Source: Saprospiraceae bacterium (GTDB lineage Bacteria; Bacteroidota; Bacteroidia; Chitinophagales; Saprospiraceae). From it: 32,814 nucleotides of DNA. The position numbers were made by a program, and so were the translations under genes. Positions 24,470 through 32,701 of the stretch are shown here, piece by piece (within the stretch, counting starts at the first letter, position 1; the number at the start of each line of letters is the position of its first letter). The stretch spans positions 1 to 32,814 of the forward strand of contig JAGOIB010000001.1 in the NCBI GenBank assembly GCA_017995875.1, written 5' to 3'. Under the pieces are notes generated by a model. It saw nothing but the letters and a program-made list of their open reading frames with translations. It was not told the DNA's origin and searched no databases.

Positions 24470-25036
24470 ATGAATCTACTCAAAAATCTATTTGCTGCTT
24501 TAGTTATAGTTGCCTCATTATCGATGATCGCTTGCCAGGGTGATTCAGATGATGCACGTGCCAAAGCAAGAGAAAGTCTTGCTGCTACTCCTGCGGATGG
24601 GTCTACTCCAACAACTTCCGCCAACCCAACTGCGCAACCAACAGCTGTGACGGCAGAAAATCAAGTGCCATCAGGTCCAACCACAACTATGGTTTTTGAA
24701 CAAACCGATTTTGACTTCGGATCTGTGAAAGAAGGCGAAAAAGTAAAACACACCTACAAGTTCAAAAACACGGGTAAAGAGCCATTGATCATCAGTACAG
24801 CCAAAGGCAGCTGCGGTTGTACAGTTCCTAAATGGCCATCTGAGCCTATCCCTCCGGGTGGATCAGGTGTGATCGATGTTGAATTTGACAGCAAGGGCAA
24901 ACCAGGCAAACAAGCTAAGAGGGTTACAGTAACGGCTAATACAGTTCCTGCTCAGTCTTTCCTCAATATCACTGGAAATGTTGAGAAAGATCCTAATGCT
25001 CCTGCCCAGACTGCACCAGCTCCTGCAAAACACTAA
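24470..25036 (+). CDS. DUF1573 domain lipoprotein
   Basis: This 188-residue protein has a lipoprotein signal peptide ending at the lipobox SMIAC (Cys22). A Thr/Ala/Pro-rich spacer (about residues 35-70) follows, then a DUF1573 beta-sandwich. The family marks are FEQTDFDFGSVKEGEKVKHTYKFKNTGKEPLII, GSCGCTVPKWPSEPIPPGGSG and VEFDSKGKPGKQAKRVTV. A Pro/Ala tail ends the protein. DUF1573 resembles immunoglobulin-like ASH/MSP domains and is very common in Bacteroidota envelopes; its function is unknown. It appears monocistronic, with its own promoter and a strong terminator. Confidence 0.93.
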   Translation: MNLLKNLFAALVIVASLSMIACQGDSDDARAKARESLAATPADGSTPTTSANPTAQPTAVTAENQVPSGPTTTMVFEQTDFDFGSVKEGEKVKHTYKFKNTGKEPLIISTAKGSCGCTVPKWPSEPIPPGGSGVIDVEFDSKGKPGKQAKRVTVTANTVPAQSFLNITGNVEKDPNAPAQTAPAPAKH

Positions 25037-25062
25037 TCTGTAACGTTTCGTTACACATGCAT

Positions 25063-25105
25063 AAAATGCCTGTAAAGATGATTTTCTTTACAGGCATTTT
25101 TATTA
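25063..25105 (+). terminator. Strong intrinsic terminator after the DUF1573 gene
   Basis: A perfect 15-base stem (25063-25077 with 25086-25100) is built on ATGCCTGTAAAG, has an 8-base loop, and is followed by TTATT. It ends only about a dozen bases before the next gene's start codon at 25112. Confidence 0.88.
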
Positions 25106-25111
25106 TTGCTT

Positions 25112-25975
25112 ATGCGGTCGTATCTCTCCCTGCTTAAATTTGCTCATACCATTTTTGCACTGCCATTTGCCTTCCTGGCGTTTTTCCTTGGCGTCAAGAC
25201 GGAAGGGTCCGCCATCAATTGGCTTTTGTTTCTACTGATCTTGTTGTGTATGGTATTTGCAAGAAGTGCTGCCATGGCATTTAACAGGTATGCAGATCGT
25301 CATATCGATGCTGAAAATACCAGGACGTTAATCCGCGAGATTCCTTCCGGCGTCATTAAACCTTCCGCAGCCTTGAGATTAGTCATCTTTATGGCTATTT
25401 TATTCATGTTTACTACATATTGGATCAACCCTTTATGTTTTTACCTTTCTCCGATTGCCCTTCTCGTAGTGCTTGGATATAGCTATACAAAGCGATTTAC
25501 GTGGCTATGCCATTTCGTGCTTGGACTTGGATTGGGCCTTGCTCCGGTTGGCGCCTATATTGCTGTTACCGGTCAATTCGAACGCCTGCCTATTTTGTAT
25601 GGAATCATGGTCATGCTGTGGGTTAGTGGTTTTGATATCCTCTATGCCTTGCAGGATGAGGATTTTGACAAGCAGCATGGATTGCATTCAGTACCGGGAA
25701 GATTTGGTAAAGAAAAGGCAAAGCAAATAGCCATAGGCTTACACTTTGTTTGCACCATATTTCTCCTGTATATCACATGGTACCAAAGCCAACGATTTCC
25801 TTCTCTAGGCATACTTCATATCCTTGGTGCAGTCGGATTTATTTGCTTACTGATATGGCAACATCGATTGGTAAAATTGTATGATCTCGCAAAAATTAAC
25901 CAGGCCTTTTTCGAAACCAATGGGATCGCCAGCATTCTGTTTGGGTCTGCAGTGATCGTTGATGTATTGTTTTAG
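25112..25975 (+). CDS. ubiA: UbiA-family aromatic prenyltransferase
   Basis: This 287-residue UbiA-superfamily membrane enzyme attaches a polyprenyl chain to an aromatic acid in quinone synthesis. Visible marks are LLKFAHTIFALPFAFLAFF at the N-terminus, the first Asp-rich motif NRYADRHIDAENTRTLIREIPSG near residue 70, LGLGLGLAPVGAYIA, and the second motif DILYALQDEDFDKQHGLHSVP near 175. About eight or nine helices are predicted. ATG at 25112 is chosen over the TTG at 25106. In organisms with the futalosine route the relative is MqnP, and the presence of ubiX 1 kb away fits that, but the substrate cannot be decided from sequence alone. Confidence 0.9.
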   Translation: MRSYLSLLKFAHTIFALPFAFLAFFLGVKTEGSAINWLLFLLILLCMVFARSAAMAFNRYADRHIDAENTRTLIREIPSGVIKPSAALRLVIFMAILFMFTTYWINPLCFYLSPIALLVVLGYSYTKRFTWLCHFVLGLGLGLAPVGAYIAVTGQFERLPILYGIMVMLWVSGFDILYALQDEDFDKQHGLHSVPGRFGKEKAKQIAIGLHFVCTIFLLYITWYQSQRFPSLGILHILGAVGFICLLIWQHRLVKLYDLAKINQAFFETNGIASILFGSAVIVDVLF

Positions 25976-26057
25976 CAATTAGCTATCAGCAATTAGTGAG
26001 TTGTGAGTTGTGAATTGTGAGTCGTCAATCTTGTGGTAAAATCGCAAATCATGAATT

Positions 26058-26136
26058 GTCGTTTCGGCTCCGCTCAACGACCGGTAGATTTTTCAATAGT
26101 GCATGAAGATTGATTGTTTCGACTTCGCTCAACAAT
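26058..26136. repeat. Two copies of a hairpin repeat
   Basis: Copies lie at 26058-26081 and 26113-26136. Each has 6-base outer arms (GTCGTT/AACGAC and ATTGTT/AACAAT) around TCGGCTCCGCTC or TCGACTTCGCTC. All six differences between the copies fall at complementary positions. They sit in the 300-base gap between the ubiA-like gene and rdgB, which otherwise also holds GTGAGTTGTGA-type short repeats (25999-26022). Confidence 0.65.
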
Positions 26137-26175
26137 AGCTAGGTTTTTCTCGTAACCCTCACACAACCCCCACAC

Positions 26176-26234
26176 CTCCTTCGGTCACCGAAGCCTTTGA
26201 ATGGAAATGAAATTCCATTCAAAGTACGAAGGAG
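26176..26234. repeat. Nested palindrome downstream of rdgB
   Basis: Outer arms CTCCTTCG (26176-26183) and CGAAGGAG (26227-26234) enclose an 11-base perfect stem, TTTGAATGGAA (26196-26206) with TTCCATTCAAA (26213-26223). The overlapping TTCGGTCACCGAA (26180-26192) is an alternative hairpin. It could act as a terminator for the minus-strand rdgB operon, though no T-run follows. Confidence 0.65.
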
Positions 26235-26238
26235 ACTC

Positions 26239-26286
26239 ACGTTCTCACGTTCTTACGCTCTCACGTTCTTACGTTCTTACGCTCTG
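26239..26286. repeat. 8-base tandem repeat overlapping the rdgB stop
   Basis: There are six consecutive units of ACG(T/C)TCT(C/T/G). The last units cover the stop codon and final two or three codons of rdgB. Confidence 0.8.
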
Positions 26287-26867
26287 TTCAGAAACTCCAG
26301 GAATTTTCGCATGGCCATGGCCCGGTGACTGATTGCATTTTTTACAGAAGAGGACAATTCCCCAAATGTCCTGTCAAAACCGGCGGGAATAAATACAGGA
26401 TCATATCCAAATCCGCCATTTCCTGATGGATAATACGCTATCGAACCATCAACCTGGCCTTTGAAAAGGTAAACTTCATCTGCGTTGAGTTGATAAGCGA
26501 TGACAGCTGTAAACCTTGCAGATCTCAACGTTTCAGATTCCAATTCTGCTAAGACCTTCGCTATATTGTCGTTACTGTTTCTTTGTTCTCCGGCATATCT
26601 CGCAGAATACACACCAGGCCTACCATTTAATGCATCAACTTCCAAACCACTATCATCTGCAAAACAAGGATAGCCGGAATGATTGAAGATCAGAGAAACT
26701 TTTGCTTTAGCATTGTCTTCAAAGGTGTCAAATGGTTCAGGAATATCAGATGTCCATTGAATATCGTTTAATCCCAATAATTGGTATGGTGCGGGCAACA
26801 GTTGACGGACTTCTTCAACTTTATGGGTATTACCGCTTGCGAAAAGAAGGGTCTTTTTTTTATCCAT
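26277..26867 (-). CDS. rdgB: RdgB/HAM1-type non-canonical purine NTP pyrophosphatase
   Basis: RdgB hydrolyses ITP, dITP and XTP to monophosphates, keeping deaminated purines out of DNA and RNA. The 196-residue protein shows the family blocks: LLFASGNTHKVEEVRQLL at the N-terminus, DTFEDNAKAKV, the metal/catalytic FADDSGLEVDALNGRPGVYSARYAG, GNGGFGYDPVFIP for base recognition, and the C-terminal SHRAMAMRKF. The ATG overlaps the end of the upstream gene by 8 bases, so the two are translated together. Its last codons run into a short tandem repeat. Confidence 0.96.
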   Translation of the reverse strand: MDKKKTLLFASGNTHKVEEVRQLLPAPYQLLGLNDIQWTSDIPEPFDTFEDNAKAKVSLIFNHSGYPCFADDSGLEVDALNGRPGVYSARYAGEQRNSNDNIAKVLAELESETLRSARFTAVIAYQLNADEVYLFKGQVDGSIAYYPSGNGGFGYDPVFIPAGFDRTFGELSSSVKNAISHRAMAMRKFLEFLNRA

Positions 26868-27285
26868 GTTTTAAGGAGGCGGTGTATTCCTGCATGGCAC
26901 TCCATAAATCTTTTTTTGCCGGAGCACTTCCTGAAAGCATCTTTAATGTCACTGTACGGATAAATACGCATGATTCAAGGAAACGCATACCAGGGGAGGG
27001 AAGATCAATCCAAATGCCTGCCGAAGAGGGTGAAACACCAAAACTGATGATGAGTTTCAGGCCTGAAAGATTTATGTCGGGTAAAGAAGTATGATCGGAA
27101 GCATCATAGTGAACACATAAAACATCTGAGTTGAAGTCCGCTTTAAGAGCAGATGAAATCTTGTGGAGAAGTTCCTTGTCGGAGTCTGCAAGTGGCTGAT
27201 CAATGAGCATGCACAGCCATTTTTCATTTTCTTGAATACCGTTTTTTGCGGATTCAGGAATGCTATACGTGGTGAAAGGGAGCAT
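26860..27285 (-). CDS. Conserved-looking hypothetical protein coupled to rdgB
   Basis: This 141-residue protein has no signal peptide or membrane helix. It starts MLPFTTYSIPE and contains a central LKLIISFGVSPSSAGIWIDLPSPGMRFLESCVFIRT stretch predicted as alternating strands. It ends in a Lys-rich helical tail KKDLWSAMQEYTASLKHG. I recall similar unannotated proteins in other Bacteroidota with the order FGV(S/A)P...G, then a final KKxLWxAL helix, but cannot name a family. Its stop overlaps the rdgB start by 8 bases, so a link to nucleotide or DNA metabolism is possible but only by context. Its start is ATG, with a divergent promoter box 109 bases upstream. Confidence 0.65.
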   Translation of the reverse strand: MLPFTTYSIPESAKNGIQENEKWLCMLIDQPLADSDKELLHKISSALKADFNSDVLCVHYDASDHTSLPDINLSGLKLIISFGVSPSSAGIWIDLPSPGMRFLESCVFIRTVTLKMLSGSAPAKKDLWSAMQEYTASLKHG

Positions 27286-27382
27286 ATACCAAATTTTGTT
27301 ACAAATAATTGACGAAAGGTAAAATTAAAGAATGCTTTTAAAATATATAACAAGCTGACTATGAGATCAAAATGAAATTATT

Positions 27383-27390
27383 TACTTTTG
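27383..27390 (+). promoter_or_regulatory. Candidate -7 box for ilvE
   Basis: TACTTTTG matches TAnnTTTG exactly, 16 bases before the ilvE ATG. No clear -33 TTG lies at the expected distance. Confidence 0.45.
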
Positions 27391-27393
27391 TGA

Positions 27394-27401
27394 CAAATCT
27401 A
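27394..27401 (-). promoter_or_regulatory. Candidate divergent -7 box for the rdgB operon
   Basis: On the minus strand this reads TAGATTTG, an exact TAnnTTTG match only 3 bases from the plus-strand ilvE box. The leader to the hypothetical gene would be about 100 bases. Confidence 0.35.
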
Positions 27402-27406
27402 AGCTA

Positions 27407-28480
27407 ATGAAAGATCTTTCCATTCATCTCACCAGTGAATCCAGAGTATCAAAAGTAGACTTTCATAATCTCCCTTTTGGTAAGATTATTACCGACCACA
27501 TGTTTGAAATCGATTTTGATGGCAAACAGTGGGTCAATCCACGTATTTCTCCAGTAGAGAAGATGAGTATTCATCCAATGAACATGGCCTTACATTATGG
27601 ACAGTCCATTTTTGAAGGAATGAAAGCTTCAAGATCTAAGGATGGCACACCGCTGTTGTTTCGCCCTGAACTTCATGCAAAACGAATGAATGCTTCTGCC
27701 AAGCGAATGTGTATGCCTGAAATGCCGGAAGAGATGTTTGTAGAAGCTATCCACGCGATTGTCGGCCTTGAGCAGGAATGGATACCTAAGATTGAAGGAA
27801 GTGCCTTATATATCCGTCCTTTGATGTTTGCCACTGATGAAATGGTAGGGGTAAAAGCTTCAGATACATATAAGATGATTATCATTTGCCTGCCGGTTGG
27901 CCCGTATTATCCTAAGCCAATCAAGTTACTGGTAGAGCATCATTATATCCGTGCGGCACAAGGTGGAGTAGGAGAGGCCAAAACAGCCGGTAACTACGCT
28001 GCTGCCTTATATCCTTCAAAACTGGCCAGAGAGAAGGGATACGACCAGATTTTGTGGTTAGATGCCATCCATCACAAATTCGTTCAGGAAGTGGGCACAA
28101 TGAACATTTTCTTTGTATTTAAAAATGAAATCGTCACACCGGATACATCAGGCACTATCCTGAAAGGTATCACCAGGGCTTCTGCTCTTGAAATCTTACG
28201 AGGAGATGGTCATGTTGTCAATGAACGCGAACTTTCCATTGATGAAATTTTGACCAGGTATCAGGCAGGTGATTTAGTTGAGGTATTTGGAACGGGGACA
28301 GCTGCATTGGTAGCCAATGTCGAAGAGATCAAATACAATGATGTCACCATCACGCTCCCAAGCAATACCTGGCAGGTATCTACGGCGATCAGAGATGAAA
28401 TCAATGGTATGCGTTTTGGTACCATTGCAGATAAAAGAGGATGGACAGTACCTGTCAAGGAAGTTGCTGTGACGGCATAG
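27407..28480 (+). CDS. ilvE: Branched-chain amino-acid aminotransferase
   Basis: This PLP enzyme moves the amino group between Glu and Leu, Ile or Val. The 357-residue length fits the longer (type II, BCAT2-like) group. Visible blocks are HPMNMALHYGQSIFEGMKA near residue 65, LFRPELHAKRMNASAKRM, LYIRPLMFATDE, the PLP lysine Lys192 in GEAKTAGNYAAALYPS, LDAIHHKFVQEVGTMNIFFV, ILKGITRASALEI and VFGTGTAALV. It is monocistronic, with a promoter box just upstream and a T-rich terminator downstream. Confidence 0.96.
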   Translation: MKDLSIHLTSESRVSKVDFHNLPFGKIITDHMFEIDFDGKQWVNPRISPVEKMSIHPMNMALHYGQSIFEGMKASRSKDGTPLLFRPELHAKRMNASAKRMCMPEMPEEMFVEAIHAIVGLEQEWIPKIEGSALYIRPLMFATDEMVGVKASDTYKMIIICLPVGPYYPKPIKLLVEHHYIRAAQGGVGEAKTAGNYAAALYPSKLAREKGYDQILWLDAIHHKFVQEVGTMNIFFVFKNEIVTPDTSGTILKGITRASALEILRGDGHVVNERELSIDEILTRYQAGDLVEVFGTGTAALVANVEEIKYNDVTITLPSNTWQVSTAIRDEINGMRFGTIADKRGWTVPVKEVAVTA

Positions 28481-28516
28481 ATTTACTATAAGATAATTGA
28501 ACATATCGAAAAATGA

Positions 28517-28548
28517 AGGGGCGCAAATTTTTGCGTCCCTCTTTTTTT
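28517..28548 (+). terminator. Intrinsic terminator of ilvE
   Basis: AGGGGCGCA pairs with TGCGTCCCT (one G-U) around a short loop, followed by CTTTTTTT. It starts about 37 bases after the ilvE stop. Confidence 0.85.
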
Positions 28549-28559
28549 ATCCCAACATA

Positions 28560-28598
28560 AAAAAATCCCGCCATCCATTGAAGGAGGCGGGATTTTTT
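28560..28598 (-). terminator. Bidirectional terminator between ilvE and groEL
   Basis: AAAAAATCCCGCC (28560-28572) and GGCGGGATTTTTT (28586-28598) form a perfect 13-base stem with T-runs on both strands. It most likely ends the groESL transcript arriving on the minus strand, and backs up the ilvE terminator. Confidence 0.85.
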
Positions 28599-28700
28599 AT
28601 TATCTGTTTAACGCGACTATATTTTGAATCAATGAGAATAATCTCTATGATCGGCGATTATTAATCAGCTTCATCAACGTAATCATTATAATCAGTGGAA

Positions 28701-30356
<1,656 letters not shown>

Positions 30357-30392
30357 TTATCTTAGTTAATGTTGATGATTAAAATTGGATGA

Positions 30393-30668
30393 TTAAGCAT
30401 TGATAATGACCAAAACGTCATCTTCACGCATGATCAGGTAATCGACCCCTTCATAGGTTAATTCCTGGCCGGAATATTTTCCATACAGTACGACATCGCC
30501 AACTTTTACGGTCATCTTGATGTCTTCTTTGCCGGGTCCTACAGCGACGACTTCTCCGCGTTGTGGTTTCTCTTTGGCCGTATCAGGTATGATGATCCCT
30601 CCTTTGGTCTTTTCTTCTGCAGGAGCGGGTTTGATCACGATCCGGTCATTGATAGGTTTAAGTTTCAT
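30393..30668 (-). CDS. groS: Co-chaperonin GroES
   Basis: GroES caps GroEL. The 91-residue protein has [32 protein letters not shown], including the mobile loop ([13 protein letters not shown]) that docks on GroEL, then GEVVAVGPG and [30 protein letters not shown]. It is directly upstream of groL. No CIRCE element (TTAGCACTC-N9-GAGTGCTAA) was found ahead of it, so HrcA control through the standard operator is not supported by this sequence. Confidence 0.97.
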   Translation of the reverse strand: MKLKPINDRIVIKPAPAEEKTKGGIIIPDTAKEKPQRGEVVAVGPGKEDIKMTVKVGDVVLYGKYSGQELTYEGVDYLIMREDDVLVIINA

Positions 30669-30921
30669 AGATTTTGATGATTTTATTGTTGAGTATATAA
30701 GTTAGGACTGAATTTCAAGCCACCATTATCATAAGATGTGCCAGAAGGACTTTTCATGACATAATTTCAGTCTGGATTGAATTTCATCAATAATGGTCAG
30801 GAAAAGCTCGAATTCAAGCTGGATTCTACTGACATAATGGCTATAAAAGCACCCTATGGCAGAGTGGTTGCCAGGATGTTTTGATACCAATAAAAAGACC
30901 CGAATGAAGAAAGGATTGACC

Positions 30922-31149
30922 CTATTTGACAAAGAAACTAGCAAGAATGCATAAGCCAAACATAGCTGCAGCAAGACCCCACGTCAGTTTCTCAATGAAA
31001 TCAACTGATTTAGCGGCGCCAAACATCTGGTTAGCGCTCTGACCTCCGAAAGTGCTGTCAACACCACCACCTTTAGGGTTCTGGATAAGGATAACAGCCA
31101 TCAACAAGATGCAGATCAACGCAATGAGAATAGTAATTAACTTAAGCAT
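30922..31149 (-). CDS. secG: Preprotein translocase subunit SecG
   Basis: SecG is the small accessory subunit of the SecYEG channel. The 75-residue protein has two membrane helices (about 3-22 and 53-73). Between them is the family loop LIQNPKGGGVDSTFGGQSANQMFGAAKSVDFIEKLTW, where the QNPKGGG and the GAAKS/D-FLEKLTW pattern are characteristic. It lies 15 bases after the TPR-like gene. The 253 bases from here to groES contain no supported gene, only several imperfect copies of CTGAATTTC/GACATAAT and a CCATTAT/ATAATGG inverted pair. Confidence 0.95.
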   Translation of the reverse strand: MLKLITILIALICILLMAVILIQNPKGGGVDSTFGGQSANQMFGAAKSVDFIEKLTWGLAAAMFGLCILASFFVK

Positions 31150-31164
31150 GACAAAACGATATGA

Positions 31165-31968
31165 TTATTGTAAAGCCTCTATTTTGGCTGCAAAGAAACC
31201 ACTTTTTTCCGGATATTTTTCCATAAGCTTCATATACATTTCCACCGCCTGATCCTTATACCCCTGGGAGGCCAACAGTTCGGCGAAGGTTTCTGAGATG
31301 CCTTCTTTGGCAGGTCCGGTAACCTGGGTAAATGCAAAATCATCATCATATGGATGCACATAGTCTGATCCGCGAAGCCCCTTAAGCCATTGAGTATAAG
31401 GCGAAAGTGTTGATTCAGTTAAAGTTAAATCCTGCTTGATGGCCTTCTGCTCATCTTCTTCTTGTTTTCTTACAGTTTTAGCAGCCTTGCGGACCAACTT
31501 CCCGGCTTTAGGAGTCTTTGGTTGATTATCTCCTGCTTCATTCTGGTCAGGCGATTCTTCTCCTAATGGTGGATCGGTATCCTGATTTTTGCTCTTTTTC
31601 TTTGGATCACGTTTTATCTTCTCCTTTTTAGGAGTAAGGGAAACGAAATTTTCTTCCTGGAAAAAGGAATCATCAGTCACCGGTTCAATTTCTTCAGAAA
31701 CCACAGTCAATTTTCCAGAGGTAATAATTTCTGACGAATCGTTTGCTGAATCGATCAATATTGTTTCCGGTTGATCCTCAATTTGAGGAATATTCGTTTT
31801 AGTTTCAGCGTCCGCCAACAAATTTTCCAGACTTTTGGTTGGATCAGGGCTTCTCAATAAATATTGATGAAGGTCTGTTTCCCAGCTTACACCATTACCA
31901 ATCTCAGGATGGATCGCTTCTGCAATGCCTGGTTTGGGGGGTATATGATCGGGAACTTTATTTTCCAT
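31165..31968 (-). CDS. TPR-like protein with a long disordered region
   Basis: This 267-residue protein has no signal peptide. The N-terminal about 190 residues are charged, Pro/Lys/Glu-rich and probably disordered (for example PKKEKIKRDPKKKSKNQ). The C-terminus has the block LSPYTQWLKGLRG, followed by one degenerate TPR-like helix pair: ISETFAELLASQGYKDQAVEMYMKLMEKYPEKSGFFAAKIEALQ. Genes with this ending often sit between lptE and secG in Bacteroidota (from memory). It may be a cell-envelope or secretion adaptor; function unknown. The spacing is 9 bases after lptE and 15 bases before secG, which supports one operon. Confidence 0.75.
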   Translation of the reverse strand: MENKVPDHIPPKPGIAEAIHPEIGNGVSWETDLHQYLLRSPDPTKSLENLLADAETKTNIPQIEDQPETILIDSANDSSEIITSGKLTVVSEEIEPVTDDSFFQEENFVSLTPKKEKIKRDPKKKSKNQDTDPPLGEESPDQNEAGDNQPKTPKAGKLVRKAAKTVRKQEEDEQKAIKQDLTLTESTLSPYTQWLKGLRGSDYVHPYDDDFAFTQVTGPAKEGISETFAELLASQGYKDQAVEMYMKLMEKYPEKSGFFAAKIEALQ

Positions 31969-31977
31969 GTTGCCTGG

Positions 31978-32487
31978 CTACCAATTGTTGAATGCCTGGT
32001 TAAAGATATCCTCCAGGATCTGCTTGAAGATAATGTCTATAAGGTCATCCTGGACCGGAAGCAGGTTTTGGTCAGATGGGAAGTCTGCAAAATGAGAAAA
32101 AGTCTTTGTCCATTGATCCTTTGAGTCCAGGTGATTAGTGTATTCAACGGACACATAAATGGTGAGTCGGTTGAAGGATGTTGTTTCGCCAGGTTGAGGC
32201 GCGACGGAAGTCACTACAAAACTTTGAACTGTACCACCAAATTCGAGATGAGGCTCAAGATCTGTGTATTTCAATCTCGATTCTCTTGAAATTTTATCCT
32301 TCAGGGCCTCTCCAAAGGTCTGATTAATTGTAGCAGGTGCATTGAGCGCTGTAGACTTAAAATTATCTACATAGAAGGTCTCTACATCAGTGGCGATACT
32401 ATATCCTTTAAGAGAATAACAACTCGTTATCCATGGAATGATTACCACTAACCAGAGTAAACTATTTATACCTTTTCTTTTTTGCAT
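31978..32487 (-). CDS. lptE: LptE-family lipoprotein
   Basis: LptE forms the outer-membrane plug of the LPS exporter LptD. The 169-residue protein has a lipoprotein signal peptide with Cys23 (WITSCYSLKGYSI). The Bacteroidota LptE pattern follows: VETFYVDNFKSTALNAPATINQTFGEALKDKISRESRL, a LEFGGTVQSFVV strand, RLTIYVSVEYTNH, and a C-terminal amphipathic helix DIIFKQILEDIFNQAFNNW. Sequence conservation of LptE is low, so part of the call rests on the known order regulator-lptE-TPR-secG. Confidence 0.88.
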   Translation of the reverse strand: MQKRKGINSLLWLVVIIPWITSCYSLKGYSIATDVETFYVDNFKSTALNAPATINQTFGEALKDKISRESRLKYTDLEPHLEFGGTVQSFVVTSVAPQPGETTSFNRLTIYVSVEYTNHLDSKDQWTKTFSHFADFPSDQNLLPVQDDLIDIIFKQILEDIFNQAFNNW

Positions 32488-32515
32488 TCCTATGTATTAA
32501 TCAATCATTCTTGTT

Positions 32516-32640
32516 CCTTCGCCTTTCGCCCATTTAGCCCCTAAATCCCCTGAAGGGGACTTTTATTTAGCCATTTCCTTCGCCTCAGCCTTTCGCCCCT
32601 AAATCCCCTGAAGGGGACTTGTGTTTAGCCATTTCCTTCG
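32516..32640. repeat. 58-base-period direct repeat with CCCCTGAAGGGG palindromes
   Basis: CCCCTAAATCCCCTGAAGGG and five further bases are identical at 32538-32562 and 32596-32620. Each is followed, after three changed bases, by TTTAGCCATTTCCTTCGCCT. The tract continues with CCTTCGCC and CCTCTTAAGC units to about 32695, filling the gap between the regulator gene and lptE. Confidence 0.8.
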
Positions 32641-32701
32641 CCTTCGCCTTTCGCCTCTTAAGCCTCTTTCTCCTCTTAAGCTTCTTCAGCCTCTTTAGCT
32701 T

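Noticed and set aside
26239..26286. Possible CRISPR or minisatellite array
   Set aside because: Units are 8 bases with no spacers and no cas genes nearby; it is a simple tandem repeat.
30669..30760. CIRCE operator upstream of groES
   Set aside because: No TTAGCACTC...GAGTGCTAA or close variant could be found.
30729..30974. 81-residue minus-strand reading frame between groES and secG
   Set aside because: It overlaps the secG end in another frame, has no family-like composition, and the region is better explained as non-coding repeats.
32538..32620. Possible CRISPR array from the repeated 25-base block
   Set aside because: There are only two copies, the interval is itself repetitive, and no cas genes are present.
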